A DNA stretch of 64,000 nt from Phyto melanocephala (GCA_941918925.1 OW799234.1:105583884-105647883), one strand, 5' to 3'; counted from the stretch's first letter, positions 1 to 17,868 are shown. The notes: generated from the letters alone by a model not told the origin. Translations and numbers: made by a program.

Positions 1-179
1 GAGTGCTAAGCACTTTGCCACCAATCAACGTGTATGAAATTTATAATTAAAATATGTATGTACATACATATATGTATGTATATGCATATATTTTTATATA
101 TTCGAAGAAATATAGGTGTACTATGATATATGTGTATGTGTGTATGAATTTATGTTTGTATGTACTTTCATACATTTAT

Positions 180-267
180 ACATATCGTCGTTCTCAAATT
201 ATTGTGTTCTATAGGTATATGTTTTATGTGTCACATAGAACACAATAACTTCTGAACGACGATATGT
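180..267. repeat. Long-arm hairpin (small foldback/MITE-like)
   Basis: Two 33-bp arms (180-212 and 235-267) are near-perfect reverse complements around a 22-base loop. The outer arm reads ACATATCGTCGTTCTCAAAT on the left and its complement on the right, with only a couple of mismatches. No coding content. It could be a tiny foldback element or a transcribed hairpin; no target duplication could be fixed. Confidence 0.6.
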
Positions 268-2625
268 AGTATGTATACGAAAAAAAAAATTAAATTCTTT
301 TAGTATTCATTACACCATGAAAATATAAAATTAAACAAATTTTAAAATATTATATAAATATTCTGTATGTAAAAAAATATTCATCAAAACATTATGATAT
401 TTTTTTTTAAATATTTATCGAATTCCGCTATTTCTTAGTTTCTCTCAACTTTTGAAATATATACCATATGACAAAATGAACTGTATTTAGAGTAACGAAA
501 AAAAAATCTTTTAAAATATGTACATACATACATAAATTCAAACAAAATTAGCAGCGGTAGTAAAATCAATTTGTAAACAATTTTCATGAGATTTTTTGTT
601 GTTTTATTTAACTAAGGTTACGGAATACATTTAAAGTTCGTTTCTATTTTTATTGTTTTTGCTGAGACGTCCATAAAAAAATCAAATTTGAATATCGAAA
701 AACACATGCCTTTAACGAGTTTTCAAACTGCATAAATATGTAGTATGTATGTAGTCACTAGTTAATAGAAAGTAAAGAAAAGTAAAATTTATATAAAACA
801 AATTCCAAATATGTCTTTAAATCAACAAGGGCTTAAAATGAGAATTATTTTAAGCTTTCCAAGGATATAATTTCCTTTAAAATATAAATATGATTTTTAC
901 CTCGCACTCACTGTCTTTCAAGTACCATTAATAGCTCAGTACTTTTACTGCTCATATCAAGTACGTAGTAAATATGTAGTATAGTTTGTCATCATAGATT
1001 GTTTTATTTTTTACATTGTGAATAATGTGTTTTTCGATATTGTTGTTTTATTTTTTACACTAAAGGGTCGTTGACTTTGCTGGGCTATAGACGACTGATT
1101 GAGCTTACAAATTTACTACGTTTTTTACGTCCATACACATTTACGCTCTCACACAAAATAAATACCGTAGTAGCAGTCATACACATAAATATTTACGTAT
1201 ACTTATAACTATGTCGTAATTGAGTAACAATTGATTTAATAATACACAAATATTACAACAGCAATATCTATATAATAATATTTTACAATTAAATTGTAGG
1301 AAAAATAAAAAAAAAAATAAATAAATCATCAATTCAATTGTTTGTGAAACACAAATAAAATTTAGAATAAAAACTGCCTGGTGTGGAAAGAGAATACCAC
1401 ATAGGAAATGGATTGAGTATTAATAAAACTTTATAGAAGATAAAAGGAAGTTATAAAAATGATTCATACTTAAAAAATTAAATAAAATTGAATATTTTTA
1501 ATATAGGTTCTCCACAACGCTTTTTAAAATAAAAAAAAAACAAATGTTATAAGTGCATGACAGTTAAGAAAAAACTTAGAGTATTTCTTTATACCAACAT
1601 ACACAGAAACAGAAACTAAGTTTTAAATACAAGAATTAAATTGTTAAGTTATGCCAAGTACAAGACTTTACTGAATTTAGAAATTACTTCTTAAATTAAG
1701 TCTTATTTCTCTCAAATTAAAAAAGGTTTTATTTTAAGACATTTGCTTAAATAAGCACACTCTATAAAATGTCAAGTATGTTTATACTAAAATAAATCTA
1801 GTCCTAACGGTTTCTTGTCAAGTACGGTTTAGGGCTGTAATCACGCTAATAATTCTTAAAATCAAACTTTCTTTCAGCTAAAATTAAGGAATTCGTACTT
1901 GACACATTCATTATTAAATCAAGCAGTCCAAAAAAAATCCGTACTTACCGTTCTTCTGACACCGCTAAGGCTAATTTAACTATGGATTACTTGATATGTT
2001 TTTTTAATGTGCATAAAAATTTTTATAATTTTTTTTATTAAATGATTTTTATTATAAAATATTATATTTTGATGGCATATACAAATACGTATAAAAAGGT
2101 CGTATCTAGATTCTTAACGAAATGGCGTTTTTAATTTTTTTTAAAGTCCACATGCATCATCATCAGTGAACTATTTAGGAAAATAATATATATACAAAAT
2201 CTCTAACTCATTTCATTCTTTTAAATTATATTCAGTTTTTTTCTACGCCTGTAAAATAGTTAAAACCGGGATACACCTATTTTATATTAAGCATATGTCA
2301 GCAAATATGTAAAAAAGCTAAACCCTATCACAGCACTTTTTTTAATACAAACTGAAATGTTCGATCAGAATTTCGATGTAACGTAACATTCTATAAAAAA
2401 TAGTATATTAAATGCATCCCAAAATTCGGTAGTGAAATTCGATTTTTTTTTATTTTCGAATGTATTTCCTTATTTTAAATAATTAAAACACTCAACAATG
2501 TTTTCATATTTTCATAAACATTTCATTAAGCGCAATGAAAAATAAGAACAAGGGAAATTGGAACAAACAAATTAGGGCTTTTAACGTTTTTGATGAAGAT
2601 TAAGTAATGGGTCGTAAACATTATA
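268..2625. other. Gene-free AT-rich stretch
   Basis: No convincing exon or ORF. Homopolymer runs and TATG-type short repeats dominate. A weak inverted repeat built on TGTCAAGTACG occurs at about 1816-1826 and 1891-1901, and related GTCAAGTA words recur at 1770 and near 946; I cannot assign these to a known element. Confidence 0.5.
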
Positions 2626-3118
2626 AAGGGTGTTCAAATTTGAAGGATCAAAGGTAACAGAGAGATGATTCGATAATCCTTTACACAATTTTTTTGTGGA
2701 ATTTCTTCGAAACCGAAAGGCGGTCTCTTGATCAACATATTTTTAATTTTTAATCGGAACCTATTTTTAAGCTATAATTGAAATATTTTAAAATAAATCA
2801 TTTTTATTCTGGCTTAAAGTCATTTTTCTATTATTTAACTTAAAAAATATATTTAATTAAATTGTAATTATTTGAGAATATTTTTTGTTTTTCAATATTC
2901 TTAAATGTTTTCATTTTAACTTAATTTAATTTAATTAATGTTTTTAGGGGTTTAATAATAGGAAAGTTAACTTAACCCAGAACAATAACAATAAAAAGTT
3001 CGAATAAATATTTCTTTATAATTAATTAATAAAAAAAAAATTAAATGTTATTATTAAAAATATTAAAAAAAATCTTTTTTATTTAAATTAAAATAGTGCC
3101 TCAAATATGAACACCCTT
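2626..3118. mobile_element. Non-autonomous DNA element with terminal inverted repeats
   Basis: The left end AAGGGTGTTCAAATTTGA (from 2626) is mirrored at the right end by the complement of AAGGGTGTTCATATTTGAGG (to 3118). The interior is AT-rich and has no ORF. The AGGGTG start is common among hAT and Tc1/mariner ends, but no clean target duplication was found, so the superfamily is open. Confidence 0.55.
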
Positions 3119-3261
3119 CATTTATCTCACATATTGATCAAAATCAATAGGGTTTTCTTATGAGCCTGAAATGAGTAATTTAATCGGTTCCAAATTACAT
3201 TTTTATAATAATTTGTTTATTATAATTTTAAATTAGAACCTGCAGTTTTATGACCAGGTAT

Positions 3262-3948
3262 ACCAGCAGAATTATTCTGTATCTCGCTTAAGCTAAATCT
3301 CTATCGCTAAAGATCTAAAAAATATATTTAAAGAACATCTAATACATATATAAAATTGGCGTGTCGTGGTCTTTGTGATTAAACTCCTCCCAAATGACTC
3401 GACCGATTTTCATGAAATTTTGTGTTCATATCATCATCTATTTTTCATATTCCTCAACGCCACGCCTTTTTTCACGCCCCCTCAGGTTGGCCAGACTGCT
3501 GGACCGACTCTAATATGATTAATATGATACTTTTTTTACCACGCCTAATTTAACGCCCACTTTTTTTTGATTATATACTTGCATCTATATATTGTTAAGT
3601 ATTTTTTTTTTAATTGTAGACAATTTATAGTCCACCCAATGCAGAAATAAACGTTAAAAAATGGGTCAACATCTATTTTTCATACTTCTAAATGTTTAGG
3701 GTGACTCACCCCAAGGGACAATTTATGCCTAAGCTAAATAACGTAACGACTTCGATAAAATTCTAAACTAAGATAGATCAGCATACCATGGAACACATAT
3801 GGCTTACGTTTTTTTTTATGTAAAAAATAAAACAACGTTTGCCGTGTCAGCTAGTAATATAAATTATATTACCCAAAAATATCTAAATATATTTTTTAGT
3901 GATAGAGATTTAGCTTTAGCGAGTTACAAAACAAGGCTGCAGGGTAGC
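3262..3948. mobile_element. Foldback element interrupted by a Helitron
   Basis: The left arm (about 3262-3335) and right arm (about 3880-3948) are reverse complements over roughly 70 bases, sharing the core GCTAAATCTCTATC. The Helitron-like unit at 3338-3854 sits between the arms, so the foldback element was there first. Confidence 0.55.
3338..3854 (+). mobile_element. Helitron-like non-autonomous element
   Basis: It begins with TC (3338) after an A, has the phrase GGCGTGTCGTGGTC near the 5' end, and ends in CTAG (3851-3854) followed by T. This fits the Helitron rule of 5'-TC, CTRR-3' and insertion between A and T. A short GC-rich block (GCCGTGTCAG) lies just before CTAG. No Rep/helicase remains. 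Confidence 0.5.
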
Positions 3949-4061
3949 CAGACAAACGTACAAACGATCTGATTCATATATGTATTAACATTATTTGTCA
4001 AACTCAGAGATGTGACAAATAGGTGTAAAACAATTTTTTTTTCTGTCACTAAATGAAACTA

Positions 4062-4935
4062 CAGTCAAAGCTCGGTTTAACGAATGATATATTGTCAGGT
4101 CTTTTCGTTATATCGAATAATTCGTTATATGAAAAAGATTTATTTCATAGTAGTTTTATTAGGCTAACATAAAAAATCAAATTATGTTAATTAATATCAA
4201 TTTTTGCAATAGCAGATTTTAAAAACTAAAAAAATAAATAAGTTTTGTACATGTTTACTTTATTTTGTACTGGTTATTTTTTAAAATTAACATAAGATAT
4301 ACAGAAAAAATGCCCTAAAAAAAATAATAAACCATCACTTGCGTTGAACCCTCCATTACAAAATTTGTTTTGTATTTTAATGTCTTTTGTTTTCAGTGCT
4401 ATTCCAATTACTGGTAAAAATTTCTTCCTTTGATTTAGAAACCAGTTTTTGCTTCATCTTTGGGTACTCACCTTCTTTAAGTGATCGACGGTTCTTTGAT
4501 CTATATTTTGCAGCTTCTAGATTTAATACAATTTTGTCTTTTATTTTCTTTAATGTAAATATTGAAGATTTTGGAATCCCATATTCGTGTGAAATTGCAC
4601 TAAGGCCTTTTTACAGTCATCAAAAATTTTTATTTTTTCACTTAAAGAAATTCTTTTTCTGTTTCCCATTCTTATTTTACGCTAAAAGTCTTAACAACCT
4701 GATAAAAAAACGCACTAAAATGCTTTGGCATCAGAGTATGCGCAAATAGCAAATGAGTATTCATTGAAAAAAAAAAACGGTATTTTAACGTTTTAGGTTC
4801 CCTTTTCTATTGTTTTTGAATTACGTATAAATATTTGATATGTTCGTAATATAAGGTAGTCAATGTAAAAAATTTGATCGTACGTTATATCGCGTTTTCG
4901 CTAAATCGAGTATTCACTATACCGGGCTTTGACTG
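4062..4935 (-). mobile_element. Pogo/Tigger-type DNA transposon, deletion derivative
   Basis: Terminal inverted repeats CAGTCAAAGCTCGGT (left) and its counterpart CAGTCAAAGCCCGGT (right, complement) are flanked by TA on both sides (4060-4061, 4936-4937), the duplication expected for Tc1/mariner/pogo elements. A transposase N-terminal fragment lies inside on the minus strand. At 874 bp it is far too short to encode a full transposase. Confidence 0.85.
4387..4669 (-). pseudogene. Tigger/pogo transposase N-terminus (CENP-B-like helix-turn-helix), frameshifted
   Basis: Read on the minus strand from an ATG at 4669, the translation opens MGNRKRISLSEKIKIFDD. After one frameshift near 4610 it continues with ISHEYGIPKSSIFTLKKIKD, the helix-turn-helix pattern of CENP-B/Tigger/Jerky transposases. 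The reading then runs on with lysine-rich sequence and stops; no DDE catalytic part is present. It belongs to the surrounding TA-flanked element. A non-functional relic. Confidence 0.7.
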
Positions 4936-5756
4936 TATTTCACCCAAAAATTAAGACGGAGGACTAAAATGTTAAATTTATTTAAAAAAATGTATGTATG
5001 TATGTTCAAAAAAATATTTAAAGTTTAAAAAATGTGTAGTTATCAAGCTTTATTCCTTAAAAATTAAAAAAGTTGTTGCTATGATACATATGCTACATCA
5101 AAGTTGTATGTGCTTAAAAGATTTTTATAATCAAAGTCTTGATATTCCTCAAACTTAAAGCTGTGTATTAACATTTAAAAGCGTTTTATAAAATAACCTA
5201 AAAACCTTAAAAATAGCTTAAAAGCTTTACAAAAAAAATAATATGTAATAAACTTCATCTACGATATTTATCAACTTTGACTTTAAGATTTGTTTCTTTT
5301 AAATTATTTTCTGTTCTAAAGCGGATCCAACAATTTGGCTTATAAAAACTTTTAACATCATTTGCTAAATTAATTAATCTGAGGTTTTTCGAAACCAAAA
5401 ATGTAAAAGCTTGTTTCTCTTATTTAATTATGTGGGATCTTTTTCCAATATTTTACATAAAATACTTGGTACGTAATAATTATTTTTTTCACTCTCCTGT
5501 GGACATTAAAATCTTATGTCATGTGAATGATTTCTTTTTTTAATGTTTGTAAAAATTATAGCATGTTTTTTAAGTTCACGTAATAGTACAATGATGAATA
5601 GATGTTGTTGTTGATTATGATGATGATTTTACATTCTTTGAAAGCATTCTTCTACAGTCTAGCTTGGTGTACATAGATACATACTTACAACATATGTATG
5701 TGTGTGTATGTGTATGTATTTATGATTGTATATTAAAAGAAGCAACATTAACATTC

Positions 5757-5917
5757 AGTTGCTTTTACTTGCTCGTGTGGCCATAGAAAACCAGTAACTG
5801 CGATTGCGTGTTGTCTCTAGGGGGATTGTTGTCTTCTTTTCAAAGAATAGAAAAGTCTTACGTTTAGAGATTTGGTGGAGCAAAGACGAGAGGCGAGAAA
5901 AAGATAGGGAGGTAAAG
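5757..5917 (+). other. Possible non-coding leader exon
   Basis: An initiator-like ATTCAGTT places +1 at 5757. The following 160 bases are more GC-rich and purine-rich than the neighbourhood and end at AAAG followed by GTAAGT, a consensus donor starting at 5918. The orientation matches ovo, about 6 kb downstream. Open frames across it are short on both strands and look accidental. It may be a distal ovo/shavenbaby 5' untranslated exon, but nothing but position, initiator and donor supports this. Confidence 0.25.
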
Positions 5918-6199
5918 GTAAGTAAAAAAAAACACATATTAGTTGGGTATAGCCAAACCAAGTCACATCGAATGGTTAAATGGCAACAACATTTATCTCT
6001 TTAGTATTTTTATGCCCTTTTTGAGCTGTTTTGCAAAGAGACTCAGTACTAAAAAATTTGATTTTCTTTCTTATACCTACCTAGCTAGAGATGTGAAAAA
6101 AAGAACATTGTTGTTTCTTTATTTCTTCTATTTCTTTTTTCACGTATTTCCTTTTAATGTAGACAACATAGTTTTTACTATTTTTGTTAAATAAAAATT

Positions 6200-6640
6200 G
6201 TTTCTTAAGCAACAACTAGTTTCAAAAGCAATTTGCCACTTCCTTTCCTAAGCAGCAGCTCAGCCAACAGTGCTAGCCAGCAAACAACCAGCAATTATTT
6301 CAAAGAATTCACGGTCAACAAAGGAAGGTTCTCTTTTGGTTCTTTGGCCAAGTTGCATGTAAAACATTATAAACCCAACAACCAGTAAAATGAAAATGAA
6401 GAATTCTACAATAATGTTTTTCTTTTTTTTATTCATTTTATTAAACTGTTTCTTCTTTGCAAAGAAATCTATTCAACAACAGCTACAATAAACAGCTAGG
6501 AAATGAAGGCCTTTTGAACGTAGCCTCGCTATTGTAAGGCTTTGAAAGCCAAGTTTATGGCCCCTCCATAAGTGAGCCAGTAGTAAATGCTTGGTGGACA
6601 TTGTCTACTTTTGTGTAGTTACCTTAAGGTTAGTTAACTA
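6200..6640. promoter_or_regulatory. Candidate cis-regulatory block upstream of ovo
   Basis: This is the least AT-dominated non-coding stretch left of ovo, with irregular, non-repetitive sequence and several palindromic words (GGCTTTGAAAGCC, TTAAGGTTAGTTAAC-type). In Drosophila the shavenbaby function of ovo is driven by many enhancers spread over the upstream region, so the position is suggestive. No specific binding site is claimed. Confidence 0.2.
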
Positions 6641-8329
6641 CTACTCTATTCTTGTATTTTTTTTTTTTTTTTTTGTAGCCTTTTTTCCTTAATTTGTTAC
6701 CAAACCACTTTTATTGTAATGAATGACTATGTTTTATATTTCTTCTTACTGTTAACAGCTTGTAAAATAAACTAAGAATACAAATTCTTACCAAATACCT
6801 ACGTGTGTATGTGTATAATGGTCTACAGTTTTAAATCTTTAAACCGTTGAAAGTTAAGAAATATATAAATTTTCTTTTGCTGAAGTAAACCCTTTACTTA
6901 ATAATACTGGTTTCTCTTTTTTCTGTGTTTATTTGACTAAATAAAAGGAAATTGTGTATCTTGAAAAATAATTTTAGATTTTAATTTTAATTTATTAAAG
7001 ATTAATTAAAAATGCCAATTATAATTGAAAAAGCAGGTGCTATCAGAAACTTCTTTTAATAAAAAAAACCGATTTCCCCCCTCCAAAATATTCCAAATAC
7101 AATAAAATATCACTTGGAAAATAAAATTAAAAACAGAGATAAAAGCTTAGAGATATTTAATTCAATTTTTTTTAATTTATTTTCTCAAAAGCTTTAGAAA
7201 AATTTTTATGAATTAGGAATAATATAATATAGAATAGAATGCAACCATTCTACCTACACATGTTTATAGGATGACAAATACAGTGACGAAAAAGTTAATA
7301 ATATTAACTTTTTTTAAATATGTTGAAGTAAATTCCTTAAATTGTATAAGTCCTATAATAGACTATGCATTGGCCAATTATTACGGTAATATTATAATTA
7401 CTTTCAATTGAATTTTAAATAACAGAAAGCTTTCAAGGAGCATAGGTACCTACATTTTTAAATAATGTATTGTATCTACCTACTACAAGGTACGTTTTAC
7501 GTTTATAAATAATTTTATCTATTGCAAATTAGATTTTATTCCCAAGAGTCGTCAATAATTGTTATTGTTTTTGTTGTTATCTTTTCTACCCTCTTTTTAT
7601 AAAATCTTGTATACATACATACATACATACTTATATAGTATTTGTTTCATACTCCCAGTTCTATTAATAATTAATTGTAATTAAAGAAATATGTAAAAAA
7701 AAAATACTAACATCTACTTCACATAATATTTAACACAAATCTAGATCGTACTTAATACTCAAATGAAAATGAAACCTTGTTGAAGGTTAAGCAATTTAAA
7801 CATATACTTCCTAGTACAAACTATATACATATACTTGCTTCTATAAAACGAAAAAAAAAATTATTTGTTTTAAAATAAACATATTTTACTTACAATTGCA
7901 TGTAATAGAAATTACATTCAACAAATACATATATTGTTGCCTTGACCTTAACACAATATAAGTAGTATATGTATGTATGTATATAAAAAAATTGTTGTAT
8001 ACCTACACATAAACAATAAAATGTTTAGCAAACTTTATAAAAAACAAGACTATAGCTTAACAATTATTTCTTTAGTTTAATTATATTAGAGGAACTATTA
8101 AAGCTAGTAAAAAATTTTAGCTTGAGCAGCAGGCACTAATGGCTGTTAGTTTTGAACTATTTGTTATTACAAGCAAAAAGTTAAAAGCATTTTGAAGGAA
8201 TTTAAAAGCAGTTTGAATATTTGTAGGTGTAACTGTTAACACTAGTTTGAGATACAAACAAATATACGTTAATTTTTGTAATAATTTTAACTTTTTGTGA
8301 AAATGATGGGAATAATTTTTATCTATAAT

Positions 8330-9313
8330 CAGCGTTGCCACAACCAAACAAATTTTACAACCAAATTCTCTGAAAAATGTAACTAAATGAGGAAAAAAAT
8401 AACCAAAATTAAAAATTATTTTGATTGTATTAAATTTGTTTTTTTTTATTTTATTTCATATTTTAATGAAAAAAAACTGAATAGAATTAAAAATATATAT
8501 AATGCGATTTTTTTAGAGATCGACAAATTTAAAATTCATACTTTGTTGAGAAAAACAAAATTTTAGAAGTTTTTAAAACAAAGTTTTGGCAGACCAGACA
8601 TAATAGGAATCATTTTGATTTTTGCACAATTCCTTTGCATAAAATTGTTAAGTGTTTGGAACTCAAGCTTATTTATAAATTTTCTTTTTATCGAAGTAAG
8701 CAGTAAAAAAATATTTTGTGCAGCAGCTGAACTATGTGGCAAAGACATTAAGTTTTGAACAAACTCAATAAGTTCTTCGAAACACTTTTCGTTCATTGCA
8801 TTTTTATGTTTGGACACTTTATCCCAAAACTCAACAATACTTATATCACTGTCTAAAATAATATTTGAAAAACTTAATATTTTCCATAGGGATAAAATTT
8901 TTTCTTCATTACGACATGTTTCTCTAAACAACGTAGAACTTTATTTGGTGTAATTATCTCAAGATTTTTAAAATCTTTTCTTAATAGATCAAAGAGTTTC
9001 AGAGTTTTTTTTTTAAAGTTCAATATGAAACTGTTGTATATCTTTTTTAATTTTATGTTTTTGTAAGCTTGATTAAAAAGTTCAATATGAAACTGTTGAT
9101 AGGCTACTTTATTGCATACTTCCTACTTCATTGCAATGTGAAACATACATACATATTTAAGCGCGATTTGAAAAGTTAGCATATAAAATGCATAATGTAT
9201 ATACATACATATTAAAATTTTAGTGAGAAGTAACCAAAATCAAAAAAAATACACATCTACACATCAGAAAATAAAACCAATTTTGGTTAAAAGTAACCAA
9301 AAAGGCAAAGCTG
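8330..9313 (-). mobile_element. hAT-superfamily element with intact ends
   Basis: The terminal inverted repeats CAGCGTTGCC (8330) and GGCAAAGCTG (to 9313) are flanked by a perfect 8-bp duplication TCTATAAT (8322-8329 and 9314-9321), the hAT signature. A transposase C-terminal fragment lies inside on the minus strand. A related copy lies in the opposite orientation at 42550-43340. Confidence 0.9.
8563..8931 (-). pseudogene. hAT transposase C-terminal fragment (dimerisation region)
   Basis: A 122-residue frame on the minus strand contains LPHSSAAAQNIFLLLTSIK followed by KFINKLEFQTLNNFM, which matches the hAT C-terminal dimerisation signature (LP.SSAAVERIFS... then R.L...L..L). The N-terminal BED finger and the catalytic DDE region are missing. 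The first Met is internal to the original protein, so this is a relic, not a gene. It lies wholly inside the TSD-flanked element. Confidence 0.75.
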
Positions 9314-11060
9314 TCTATAATATTATTGTATATGAAACATAAATGTCTATAGAATTGAATTCAAAATAACTGTAAATATTTGTTTTAAAGGATATACACT
9401 ACCCTGTTTTATAAACTAAACAATAATGTCATTTTATACACCCGGTGTATAACAGTTTGTAATCGTACGGTATACTCCTTTTTCAAGTGGCATCCTCACA
9501 ATTTCTATAGAGATGCCAGTATTCTATTCATTGAATTGGGTAATACTTGGAGAATTAAAAAAAAAACTGGATGTTAATAATATATTATGAATTTTTTTAT
9601 TAAAGAACTTAAAAGTATAATATAAATATAAACAATAAACAAAGAAATTCGAGATATATTCGTTTTATGTTTTACAAAAAAAAACAAGGGAAAGGGAAAC
9701 ATTTTCAACTTTTACAAGCAAGTTCACATGCTTGTCATTTAAATCAGATATAACATGTTGATTTTATTCCTAACTTTTCGTTGAAATTACATAATTTTGG
9801 AGCAAAAAATATATGTTGTATCAAATTTATTCATCAGGTAGTTTTTCTTTGTCAGCCGATTATTTTTATTTAAAGCATAAGCTGTTAAAGTTAATAGATA
9901 AAATATAATTTTTTTACTTCCCGTTTTTATTTCAAATGTCTAAATTCATTTATAAAAAAATTAAGACAAAAAAATTCTCTGCGGACTGCGATTACCTGAT
10001 GACAATTTAGAACAAAAGCCTTGTATTATTTTTAAAACCTAATTTGAAATATCCATAGTTTTTTAGCTAAAGTAATAAAAACTAGTTTTTATTATATATT
10101 CCTACAATAAAATAGGAAAATATTACAAAAATAAAAAAAAACTATATTGTACTTGTACAGAAGATCTTACAAGAGACGGTCCGAAAACTAGCAAAAATTT
10201 CTAAAGATGTAGGTGTTAATTTACTGTTTTTTTATCTCTCTCGTATTTAAAAAGCTTTAATCTATTGAATTCCACAACGTCTTTTAAATATCAGACCCTT
10301 AACAAATACAAACAAACTTAAACACTACAAGATGATTACTTTTTACATAAGTTTTTGGCGTAAAACCCAAGCATAAAAAAAATTAAAAAATTAAATTCAC
10401 GTTAAATAATTTTTTGCACAGTATTACATCGTTTTGCTTTAGAATTAAAAAAAAAAATAACAGCAATCATGCTTAAGAATTTTAACACATTGAAAAGCCT
10501 TAAAGTATTTTTGTTTGATTTTGTATTTATATATTGAATCGTTTTTAGAACCGGTTTTTGTTCTTTACATGTCTTGTATGAGTTTACATTAAAGAGTATA
10601 ACTTTCATATAGTATATTATACAGGTTTTTTAATATTCTAAATGCGTGTTTTTTACTTATTTTAGATATTCAAAATTTTCAATACCCATTTGAAAGTAAA
10701 TTTTAAGTTATTTGGAATTTTTTACAATACTGTGCTTTCGATATTTAAAGCTTAAAATATTTTAATAATTGTTTTGCTTATGTGAAAAAAACAAAAAGTC
10801 AAATTTAGATAAAGGGCAGTAAAAGATTATTTTTCTAAGGACCATTATTACAACTTGGCGTTATGTAGAGATTACAACTTCTTTTTAAAGTAAGCGGTAA
10901 ATCAAGGACAAGTTCATTCATTCCGTTAGGTTGAACTGAAGTAATGATAAATAAAAATAATGATAAGTAATGGTTAATTGTTTGTATATTCTCATTACTT
11001 ATATCAATGTTAAGAACAATTCACAATATAAAAATTGTTAATTTTTTTTAATTGTTTTTA
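9314..11060. other. Gene-free stretch with a palindrome-ended repeat copy
   Basis: No gene seen. Positions 9826-10009 hold a degraded copy of a repeat whose ends read TTTATTCATCAGGTA and TTACCTGATGA; better copies are at 34348-34555 and 53883-54430, with a right half near 49180-49226. Confidence 0.45.
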
Positions 11061-11068
11061 CATTCCCA

Positions 11069-11115
11069 GAAGAAGCTACATAGTGTGGTAGCGAAATATT
11101 GGAAAATAAAAGTAT
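11069..11115 (+). repeat. Dispersed GAAGAAGCTAC...GTAGCGAAA hairpin motif, copy 1
   Basis: The sequence GAAGAAGCTAC, a short loop, then GTGGTAGCGAAATATTGG forms a 5-bp stem GCTAC/GTAGC. The same module recurs at 12716-12765 as part of a larger palindrome and at 37119-37160. It is a shared end of some dispersed element I cannot name. Confidence 0.5.
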
Positions 11116-11744
11116 TTTATAAAAAAACGTGATCTCAAGCTTATTATAAAAAACAACTTTTGATATAAATAAAAAAGATCGAAATCATTTATTTAATATT
11201 CTCCAAAAGAATTAATTAATAAGTTTTATTAATTAAAAAAATATATAAAATAAAATATGACAATTCCGAACAATTTAGTTCTACTTGAAATAGGTACATG
11301 AAAATAACTGTAATGATAATTTTATCATATTAGAGAAGATTGTTTTTTTTTTGAAAATCTTATTTTATAAAACATTTTTGGTTTGTTCATAAAATATTTA
11401 AAGAATATTTTATAAATAAAATATTCAAAAAGCAAATAATTTGACACAAATAATTGGTTTAAACATTTTAGAAAAAAAAAATTTGATGAAAATCATTTAA
11501 AAATTTCTATAAATTAAAAATCTTCTATATACATAATTTTTATATTTTATTTTTGTATGTATATAATACTTATTTTTGTTTTCTCACACACATTTTTATT
11601 TTGGTGATATCGAGGATCTTCATATCTTTCATATGTTAAAAAATAAAAATGATTGTACTATGTATATGTACGCTTCAAGCTCAATCGACACCTTTTTGTC
11701 GGTGTGTGCATAAAAAAATATACCGGCGTTGATTAGCTACTATT

Positions 11745-11805
11745 TTTTAACCAGCCGGCTTGGTTCTTTGTTACATAGTAGTATATTTGTAACATTACAT
11801 GTGTT
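11745..11805 (+). promoter_or_regulatory. Possible ovo promoter-proximal regulatory cluster
   Basis: The imperfect palindrome AACCAGCCGGCTTGGTT (11749-11765) is followed by GTTACA (about 11771) and GTAACATTAC (about 11791), two opposed copies of the GTAAC core resembling the OVO zinc-finger site. A TATA-like TTTATATATTTT follows near 11812. All lie within 300 bases upstream of the candidate first coding exon. Drosophila ovo autoregulates, so OVO-type sites here would make sense, but short motifs are common by chance. Confidence 0.25.
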
Positions 11806-12040
11806 GGTTCGTTTATATATTTTAATATTGTTTGTTTTGTTTAGTTTTAAATTGAAACTACCCAAACAGAAATGCCGTTTTTAAAACCGCTAATTTTTCT
11901 AAAAACTATTATTTATAATATTATACAAATCAAGTTTTATAGTAAAGTTCTGAATTTATTTACAAATAATTTGTATTTTAAACGTGTTTTTTTTAATTAT
12001 TGGTGCATAAAGTGATTAGTGAAGCAAGCTGTAAAAGAAA

Positions 12041-17868
<5,828 letters not shown>

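Larger units (their letters stand above)
4938..8329. other. Gene-free upstream region of ovo
   Basis: No coding exon is convincing. The interval 5750-6640 is less AT-rich than its surroundings and holds a possible leader exon (5757-5917) and a more complex stretch (6200-6640) with CAGC/CAAC-rich words and the palindromic word GGCTTTGAAAGCC. These look more like cis-regulatory or untranslated sequence than genes. CATA repeats occur at 7610-7630 and 7967-7984. Confidence 0.4.

Noticed and set aside
4387..4749. 120-codon plus-strand frame
   Set aside because: It is antisense to the Tigger transposase relic.
11069..11115. Hammerhead ribozyme core resembling CTGANGA...GAAA
   Set aside because: Only the 37122 copy has CTGAAGA; the 11069 copy reads CAGAAGA, and an extra A separates the core from the stem, so the core is not kept.
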